Position numbers and translations under genes: made by a program. Below the pieces are notes generated by a model. That model was not told the origin of the DNA. It worked only from the letters and a program-made list of their open reading frames with translations, and ran no database searches. DNA of 6,210 nt from Acidobacteriaceae bacterium (GTDB taxonomy: Bacteria; Acidobacteriota; Terriglobia; Terriglobales; Acidobacteriaceae). Each line of letters begins with the position of its first letter. Position 1 is the stretch's first letter. The DNA lies in contig DAICZO010000330.1 in NCBI GenBank assembly GCA_027311125.1, positions 1 to 6,210 on the forward strand, read 5' to 3'. This document shows positions 1 through 4,929 of the stretch, one piece after another.

Positions 1-115
1 TGCTGCTGCCGCCGCAGGCCGTGAGGTAGACCATGATCCCGAATGCAGCGAGTATGGCGAAGCTGAAGAAGAGGCGAGACCAGATTTGACTGAGGTATGT
101 GGATGAGGACTTCAT
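1..115 (-). CDS. Predicted lipoprotein, N-terminal fragment (runs off left edge)
   Basis: Only the first 38 residues are visible, so the function cannot be named. The start ATG at 115-113 reads MKSSSTYLSQIWSRL, followed by a hydrophobic stretch (about residues 15-31) and a lipobox-like LTAC with Cys34, then GGSS. This is the layout of a type II signal peptide: export by Sec, lipid attachment at Cys34, and anchoring to a membrane. The n-region is longer than usual and holds only Lys2 and Arg14 as basic residues, so an uncleaved membrane anchor is a less likely alternative. The start is supported by an AAGGAG ribosome binding site six bases upstream. The gene follows the large IPT-repeat lipoprotein gene in the same direction after an 86-bp gap that contains a strong hairpin, so the two could form one surface-protein transcription unit. 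The reading frame is sure; the lipoprotein call is inference from the signal alone. Confidence 0.75.
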   Translation of the reverse strand, partial: MKSSSTYLSQIWSRLFFSFAILAAFGIMVYLTACGGSS

Positions 116-121
116 GAGAGA

Positions 122-127
122 CTCCTT
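122..127 (-). promoter_or_regulatory. Ribosome binding site of the left-edge lipoprotein gene
   Basis: The minus strand reads AAGGAG here, then six bases (TCTCTC), then ATG at 115. This near-consensus Shine-Dalgarno at ideal spacing fixes the start of the partial gene. Confidence 0.8.
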
Positions 128-162
128 ATTCCCTTGCTTAGCAGATCGACGGGGGTGACGGG

Positions 163-197
163 GCGCGGCAGGAGGGATGGTCTCCCTGCTGCCGCGC
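163..197 (-). terminator. Strong GC-rich hairpin after the IPT lipoprotein gene, no U tract
   Basis: GCGCGGCAG (163-171) pairs perfectly with CTGCCGCGC (189-197). After a G/G mismatch (172/188), AGGGA (173-177) pairs with TCCCT (183-187), leaving a five-base loop at 178-182. That makes 14 base pairs starting five bases after the TGA stop (204-202) of the upstream gene. On the minus strand the bases that follow are CCCCGTCACC, so there is no run of U as in a classic intrinsic terminator. It could be a U-less terminator, a 3'-end stabiliser, or a partial terminator tuning read-through into the next lipoprotein gene. The hairpin is seen directly; its role is inference. Confidence 0.55.
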
Positions 198-201
198 ATG
201 G

Positions 202-3200
202 TCATTGCGGCGTGATCCTGGTGATGTAGACACCGGCTCCGCTTTCGGTGGTGAGGGAGTCGAGCATGCTGGAGGTGACGACGATCCAATTGCTGCGAAG
301 GCTGTCACGCTCCATGCCTACGGTTGAGATCAACGACCCGATGGGGGCCTGAGGATCGAGGGTTGTACCGGGCATGGTGGTGTCGAGCACGGTTTGAACG
401 GGCAGTACGGTTGGTCCCTGGGCGAGATAGATTCCATCGACGGAGCCGGTGCTGGCTTTGAAGGCTACTTCGAAGGAGTTACCTGCCTGACCTGCCAAGG
501 CAATGAAGGACGAGGAGCGCCAGCGCGGAGGCTCGGGGACTTCGTCGGTGGAGGCGCCACCGACGTTGGGCGGGCGTCCGGAGAAGACCCAGTAGATGAA
601 GTCGTCAAATTCGACGGCGTTGGTGGTGATGGGGGTCAAGGTCGAGGTGGTGAGGTCGTAGACGAAGATGCCCTGATTGACGGGGATCTTTGCCTGATAG
701 CCGTTGGGATACATCTGGTTGCATGCGGCGATGATGTCGGCATTGCCATCGGTGGGACAAAGGAGCAGACGGGTTCTGGTCTGGTTGCCCCATGCACCCC
801 AGAAGGCGACGTAGCGTCCGTCGAATGCGAGGCCTTCACTGAGTCTGTTGAAGGTGGCTCCGGTCGCTTGTCCGGGGACCTGATCGCCGATGGCGACGAG
901 GGTCTGGAGGGTGGGATTGGGAGTGAGCGGTGCGGCGTAGAGACCGCCCATAGTGGGTGCGTCTTCATTATCCAAGCCAACAAAGACTGCCAATCCATTG
1001 ACTGCGCTGGGTGGTGCGGTCGAACCAAAGACGACCGTGCCGCCGGAGGGCTGGTTGGGAATGAGCGTGTCGGAGTTGGCGATCAACTGCACTGCCGAGA
1101 GGCCATTTCCGTTGACCATGTCACGGAAGAAGACACCGGTTTTGCTGATGTTGTTGACGGTGTAGTTGCCTTTGAAGACCAGCATGTTTCCGCCGGTGAC
1201 GGCTGGCGAACCCGGGAACTGGTCAAAGCGGGTAGCCGGCGGCGCACCTGGAACCTCGAAGTAAGCGTAGTTGGGCACGGCACCGAAGAGGCCTGCGCCG
1301 GTCTCAAGCGGACCTGTGGGGTTGGAGAAGATACCGGTGCTGCCTGCGCGGGTTTCGGTACCGTCGGGGAGGGTGTAGGTCAGGACGGGCTGCGACTGTC
1401 CGCGGAAGGCGACTGTATCGGAACCGATGTCGATGCGTGGGAAGGAGGTGAACTGGGTGAAGGTCGCCAGTTGTCCGTTATAGGTGGTGTTATTGGGCTG
1501 GGGCACGGCGGTGCTGTTATCTGCGATGGAGGTGATGCCGGGCTTGCCACCGCCGAAGAGATTGCGCTCGTAGATGCCGAAGGTGGGGCCATTCTTTCCC
1601 TGCCCCTGGCCTTTGAAGACGACGGTTCCGTGAGCGTTTACCGAGGGCTGGTTGTAGGTATTGAAGTTTTGGGTGGTATTGGGCATGGTCATGGTGTTGT
1701 TGACCACGGTCTGCCAGCTTGCGGCAGCCTTGCCGTGAACGATGAGGGTCACGGTGTTGGATGGCCCACCACCGGGCGTCGGGTTATCGACGGTGAGGGT
1801 GATGGAGGTTGCGGCGAGGAGTTCGGCCGCCGGGACTGCAACAGTAAGGGTCTGCGGCTGGATGGACAGTGGTGTGAGCACTGTGGTTCCGACGGTCACG
1901 GTGGTGCCTTCGACGAAGGACGTGCCGCTGATGGTGAGGACGGTATCGGCTGCACTGGCGGTCACGCTGGTGGGCGTCAGTGTGGATACAGCCGGGACGG
2001 GATTCTGCACGACGAAGTGCAACCCGTTGGAGGTTCCGCCGCCAGGGGTGGGGTTGACGACTGTGATGGTCAACGATCCGGCTTTGGACATTGCGGCCAG
2101 GGTAATCTGCACGGTCAGCAGGGTTGGCGTAACGGACGACGGCAGCAGAGCGTAGGTTCCGAACATGACGGTGCTCTGCGGAACAAAACCGGTGCCGGTG
2201 ATCTGGAGGTCAAAGACCGGACTGCCGAGGACGACGTTCTGCTGCGAGAGCGCAGTGAGGACGGGTACGGGGTTGATGACTGTGAAGTCGATGGCAGTGG
2301 TGGTGCCTCCGCCAGGGCCTTGATTGGTGACGGTGACGGGGAAGATGCCTCCGCCGACGACCAGGGACGCGGGCACGGTAACGGTCAGCGCAGTGGGGGT
2401 GAAGGCGGTAGGAGTCAGCGTAGTTGCGCCGAAGTTGACTTTGGAGGTCGCAATGAACTGGGTTCCGGTAAGGGTAAGGGCGAAGTCTGGGTTGCCAGCC
2501 CCGATGCTGGTAAGTGAGAGTGCGGTGAGGGTCGGTACGGGGTTTTCGACGGTGAACTCAAGCGCGTTGGAGATGCCGCCACCGGGAGTGATGTTGGTTG
2601 CAGTGACGGAGTAGACGCCGCTGGTGGTGAGGGACTCCTTCGGGATGAGCACGGACAACTGCGTTGACGTAATGGCAGTGGGTACGAGGGGTGTACTGCC
2701 AAACATGACGGTTACACCGGGTACGAATCCGGTTCCGGCGAGATTCAAGGTGAACTCTGCACTGTCGACGAGGGTATTGGTGAGCGAGAGTGCGGAGAGG
2801 ACAGGTACTGGATTGTTGACGGTGAACTGAAGCGCGTTGGATCGGCCACCACCGGGCGAGATGTTGGTTGCGGTGACGGAAAGAACGGTGCCGGTGGTGA
2901 AGGCAGCCCTGGGTACGAGGACGGCAATCTGGTTTGCGGTCAACGCGGTGGGTGTGAGCGCTGTGCCGCCGAAGGATACGGTTGCGCCAGCGACAAAGTT
3001 GGAGCCATTGATGGTCAAGGCCAGATCGGGACTATCGACCAGGACGCTGGGAACCGAGAAGGAACTGAGAACTGGTACGGGATTGAGTACGGTGAAGTTG
3101 AGTGCGTTGGAGCTGCCGCCGCCGGGGGAGGCGTTGACCACGGTGAGCGGGATGACGTTGGCCGCGGTGAGCAGCGCCGCAGGTACCAGCACGCTGAGAT

Positions 3201-3690
3201 GCGTGGGGCTGACCGTGGTTGGAACCAGCGACTGACCGCCCATACTGACGGTCGTCGTGGAGACGAAGTTGGTTCCGGTGATGTCCAGCGGGAAGGACGC
3301 GCCGTTGAGCATGGCGGTCTGCTGAGAGAGTACCACCACCGCTGGCAGGGGGTTATTGATGGTGAATTGGAGCGGAGCGGAGATGGAGTCGCCCATGACT
3401 TTAACGTCGACAACACCCGCATTGGCGGTGGCGTAGGCTGGCACGGTGACACTGAGGCTATTGGAGGTAACAGCGGTGGGCGAGAGCACGACGGAGCCGA
3501 AGGAGACCTTGGAGTTGTTATTGAAGTTGCTTCCGGTCATGGTGAGGGTGAAGTCACCAGCGCCCGCGACCAGTTGGGTTGGGGTCATGCTGGATGCGGT
3601 GTAGGTGTGCTGACTGCTGCCACAGCCGAGAACCAGACAGAAGATGCTGACACATGCGACCAAAGCTGCAAGATTGACAAGCTTTCTCAT
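202..3690 (-). CDS. Large secreted lipoprotein: seven IPT/TIG domains plus a seven-unit NxxGxxAF-like C-terminal region
   Basis: Predicted surface-anchored protein of 1162 residues; its ligand is unknown. Residues 1-23 form a lipoprotein signal: MRK, a hydrophobic core, then LVLGC with Cys23. Residues 33-652 hold seven IPT/TIG immunoglobulin-like domains, each with a (T/N/A/S)G-x-x-F turn (Gly53, 139, 229, 319, 409, 499, 589); the last six end in PGGG (starting at 189, 279, 369, 459, 549, 639) and are joined by NP(V/L)P linkers. Residues 653-1162 carry repeated hydrophobic strands such as GTVVFKG, DTVAFRG and RYVAFWG, each followed by a G(I/V/L)(Y/F) element, seven in all. This resembles the family named for an NxxGxxAF repeat and suggests a beta-propeller. 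Cys978 and Cys990 might form a disulfide. I chose ATG 3690 because GGAGG lies six bases before it; the ATG at 3696 directly abuts GGAGG and is a poor start. Such proteins usually serve in adhesion or carbohydrate binding (family knowledge, not shown here). The gene stands alone after ctaG behind a long leader. Confidence 0.85.
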   Translation of the reverse strand: MRKLVNLAALVACVSIFCLVLGCGSSQHTYTASSMTPTQLVAGAGDFTLTMTGSNFNNNSKVSFGSVVLSPTAVTSNSLSVTVPAYATANAGVVDVKVMGDSISAPLQFTINNPLPAVVVLSQQTAMLNGASFPLDITGTNFVSTTTVSMGGQSLVPTTVSPTHLSVLVPAALLTAANVIPLTVVNASPGGGSSNALNFTVLNPVPVLSSFSVPSVLVDSPDLALTINGSNFVAGATVSFGGTALTPTALTANQIAVLVPRAAFTTGTVLSVTATNISPGGGRSNALQFTVNNPVPVLSALSLTNTLVDSAEFTLNLAGTGFVPGVTVMFGSTPLVPTAITSTQLSVLIPKESLTTSGVYSVTATNITPGGGISNALEFTVENPVPTLTALSLTSIGAGNPDFALTLTGTQFIATSKVNFGATTLTPTAFTPTALTVTVPASLVVGGGIFPVTVTNQGPGGGTTTAIDFTVINPVPVLTALSQQNVVLGSPVFDLQITGTGFVPQSTVMFGTYALLPSSVTPTLLTVQITLAAMSKAGSLTITVVNPTPGGGTSNGLHFVVQNPVPAVSTLTPTSVTASAADTVLTISGTSFVEGTTVTVGTTVLTPLSIQPQTLTVAVPAAELLAATSITLTVDNPTPGGGPSNTVTLIVHGKAAASWQTVVNNTMTMPNTTQNFNTYNQPSVNAHGTVVFKGQGQGKNGPTFGIYERNLFGGGKPGITSIADNSTAVPQPNNTTYNGQLATFTQFTSFPRIDIGSDTVAFRGQSQPVLTYTLPDGTETRAGSTGIFSNPTGPLETGAGLFGAVPNYAYFEVPGAPPATRFDQFPGSPAVTGGNMLVFKGNYTVNNISKTGVFFRDMVNGNGLSAVQLIANSDTLIPNQPSGGTVVFGSTAPPSAVNGLAVFVGLDNEDAPTMGGLYAAPLTPNPTLQTLVAIGDQVPGQATGATFNRLSEGLAFDGRYVAFWGAWGNQTRTRLLLCPTDGNADIIAACNQMYPNGYQAKIPVNQGIFVYDLTTSTLTPITTNAVEFDDFIYWVFSGRPPNVGGASTDEVPEPPRWRSSSFIALAGQAGNSFEVAFKASTGSVDGIYLAQGPTVLPVQTVLDTTMPGTTLDPQAPIGSLISTVGMERDSLRSNWIVVTSSMLDSLTTESGAGVYITRITPQ
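1741..3594 (-). repeat. Seven tandem IPT/TIG coding repeats, 270-bp period
   Basis: The unit junctions fall at the same phase: related sequence starts at 1741, 2011, 2281, 2551, 2821, 3091 and 3361, each exactly 270 bp apart. For example GGTGAACT at 2551 and at 2821 both open a stretch on the plus strand that continues AAGCGCGTTGG and, further on, TGTTGGTTGC. Neighbouring units stay clearly similar at the DNA level, and the third and fourth protein domains share a little over half of their 90 residues by eye. The first domain (nearest the N-terminus) is the outlier: it is 86 residues turn-to-turn and has no PGGG motif. The pattern fits growth by unequal duplication of a 90-codon unit, with drift since. 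Copy-number changes among related strains are plausible. Confidence 0.85.
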
Positions 3691-3696
3691 TTCCAT

Positions 3697-3701
3697 CCTC
3701 C
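3697..3701 (-). promoter_or_regulatory. Ribosome binding site deciding the start of the IPT lipoprotein gene
   Basis: The minus strand reads GGAGG, then ATGGAA, then ATG. The first ATG (3696) has zero spacing and cannot use this site well, whereas the second (3690) has six bases of spacing. Starting at 3690 also gives a standard lipoprotein n-region, MRK. Confidence 0.75.
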
Positions 3702-3754
3702 GTCGTACCTGTTGCTCCCGATAGTCTGGTTGCTGCGCGGTTCTGACCCAGTCT

Positions 3755-3840
3755 GCTGTGGCCTACTCCTTGTGGGCGGATGGGGTGAGCAAACTCACTT
3801 CCATTTCGCCGGGTAGCGTTGGCATGTTCAGCACCACAGC
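3755..3840 (-). ncRNA. Putative structured 5' leader RNA of the IPT lipoprotein gene
   Basis: Read as minus-strand RNA, the segment nests into one long arm. GCUGUGG (3840-3834) pairs with CCACAGC (3761-3755). Inside it CUAC (3816-3813) pairs with GUAG (3766-3763) and CC with GG (3812-3811 with 3769-3768, skipping A3767). Then GGCG pairs with CGCC (3810-3807 with 3778-3775), AUGG with CCAU (3804-3801 with 3783-3780), and GUGAG with CUCAC (3798-3794 with 3789-3785) around a UUUG loop. This gives about 26 pairs. There is an unpaired 17-base 5' strand (3833-3817), a CACAA bulge (3774-3770), and two internal loops that each have AA on one side and a single C on the other. It ends 64 bases before the start codon. 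The pairing is seen by eye, while expression and function are inference. I could not match it to cyclic-di-GMP, cobalamin, fluoride or other riboswitch consensus sequences I know. Confidence 0.35.
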
Positions 3841-4014
3841 TACTTACTTTCTGGCGCAACGATAGGAGCAACTAATTGGTGGATTCTGTGTTTTCAGTCA
3901 CACGCCTTGGTGATACGGCATACGGGACTAGTGCTTTGTGAGCTGAATCGTCAAGGATGACGGGGTGTTTGGGTTGGGCAGGCAGGTGGGGATAGAGCAG
4001 GAGGCGGCGAGCGC

Positions 4015-4860
4015 TTATCGGACAGTGGCGGGTTGTTGCTGTGCGGAGGGCTGCTGCAGAAGCTTGAAGGTGATGGCCATGGCGGGGATAAGGAAGACGG
4101 TCGATCCGATGACCCACATGGCGGCGGCGCCGGCGCGCTGGTCCATGATGGGCGCGATGCCGAAGGGGTTGGGCTGCTGCAGGTAGTAGGCGTAGACGGG
4201 GCGGTCGCAGAAGGCGAGGAACGCGGAGAGCATGGTGTTGATGATGTCGGCCAGCACCAGGTAGGGGAGCATGAACCAGCCGAGTTGTGGGGCGCGCATG
4301 GGCCAGGGGCGGAGGAGCGGCCACCAGAAGAGGATGGAGGTGCCGAGGAAGCAGAGATGCTCGACATCGTGCCAGAACTCATGCTCGAGGGCGAAGTCGT
4401 AGGCGGTGGGAATGTGCCATGCGAGGAAGGTGAGGTTCATGGCGAAGAAGGCGACCAGAGGCGAGGTGAGCCAGTGGCCGAAGGAACGCAGCGCCGGGCG
4501 GCGGATGAGTGGGCCGAGGAGTGTGCGGGTGACGACGCGAGGCAGGCCGCGCAGCATGGGGACGACGGGTTGTCCGAGCAGCAGCAGAGGCGGCACAAAA
4601 GACATGAGCAACAGATGCTCGATCATGTGCGCACTGAGCAGTGCGTCGGCGAAGCCATCGAGCGGCGAGGCGATGGCCGCCCAGAGAGTGGCGATGCCGA
4701 GGAGGAAGCAGAGCAGACGCCAGGTTGGGAACTGGGTGGGGCGGGTTTTGCGGATTTGAGCCCAGCCACGGGTGTAGATGGCTGCGACGAGCAGCATCGA
4801 TAGCGTGAGGAAGGGTGGTGGGGACCACTCCGCGATGATTGCCTGGGCTGCAGATTGCAT
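4015..4860 (-). CDS. ctaG: CtaG-family (caa3-type) cytochrome c oxidase assembly protein
   Basis: Integral membrane protein of 281 residues, in the usual 250-300 range of the Caa3_CtaG family. In Bacillus subtilis CtaG is required to form active caa3 oxidase, and a role in copper-centre assembly is thought likely (family knowledge). About seven hydrophobic segments are visible, roughly at residues 16-31, 49-65, 76-97, 133-149, 166-182, 196-215 and 247-266. The conserved histidines stand out: His78 and His82 in AHMIEHLLL, His149 in AWHIP, and His164/His168 in HDVEHLCFL. These are candidate metal ligands. The tail is Gln-rich (LQQPSAQQQ). The ATG at 4860 is the only reasonable start, although its ribosome binding site is poor: the upstream bases end GGATACACCGCACC. 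Poor initiation signals and a 69-bp gap after the cytochrome b-c stop suggest translation as part of a respiratory operon. This is not the unrelated Cox11 protein that is also sometimes named CtaG. Confidence 0.9.
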   Translation of the reverse strand: MQSAAQAIIAEWSPPPFLTLSMLLVAAIYTRGWAQIRKTRPTQFPTWRLLCFLLGIATLWAAIASPLDGFADALLSAHMIEHLLLMSFVPPLLLLGQPVVPMLRGLPRVVTRTLLGPLIRRPALRSFGHWLTSPLVAFFAMNLTFLAWHIPTAYDFALEHEFWHDVEHLCFLGTSILFWWPLLRPWPMRAPQLGWFMLPYLVLADIINTMLSAFLAFCDRPVYAYYLQQPNPFGIAPIMDQRAGAAAMWVIGSTVFLIPAMAITFKLLQQPSAQQQPATVR

Positions 4861-4929
4861 GGTGCGGTGTATCCGTCTGTGGCTGACTGTAACTGTACGA
4901 GAACAGGAACGGTGGCGGTTGGTGGTGGT

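Larger units (their letters stand above)
3691..4014. other. Intergenic region between ctaG and the IPT lipoprotein gene
   Basis: About 320 bp with no gene I can support. Directly upstream of the lipoprotein gene it holds the ribosome binding site and the structured leader described separately. Near the ctaG end, CGTCA (3949-3953) and TGACG (3958-3962) form a five-base-pair stem with a four-base loop. It lies about 50 bases after the ctaG stop and lacks a U tract, so it is a weak terminator at best. The same place contains TTGACG on the minus strand (3954-3949), a good -35 match, but 16 to 18 bases further on there is only CTAGTC/TAGTCC, a poor -10, so I do not call a promoter. The length and the drop in coding character suggest that the lipoprotein gene has its own transcription start in here. 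Confidence 0.6.

Noticed and set aside
394..2517. A 707-codon open frame on the plus strand opposite the IPT lipoprotein gene
   Set aside because: It lies wholly antisense to a gene with clear domains. Its protein is Gly/Asp/Glu/Val-rich with no signal, fold or motif. Repetitive GC-rich coding sequence readily leaves such frames open.
1741..3594. Possible CRISPR or satellite array because of the regular spacing
   Set aside because: The 270-bp period is an in-frame protein domain repeat. There are no short identical repeats with unique spacers.
3730..3750. T-box-like or SRP-like sequence on the minus strand (GGGTCAGAACCGCG)
   Set aside because: It resembles the T-box GGGTGGNACCGCG only with mismatches and an extra base. 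No stem I specifier arm or antiterminator is visible, and the downstream gene is not related to amino acids. The GTCAG...GCAGC likeness to SRP RNA lacks the GGAA apical loop.
3554..3871. A 105-codon minus-strand frame across the leader and the start of the lipoprotein gene
   Set aside because: It overlaps the true gene start in another frame, has no ribosome binding site, and its product shows no recognisable features.
3926..3954. Candidate sigma70 promoter with TTGACG as -35
   Set aside because: No acceptable -10 lies at 16-18 bases spacing, and the TTGACG is half of a small inverted repeat.
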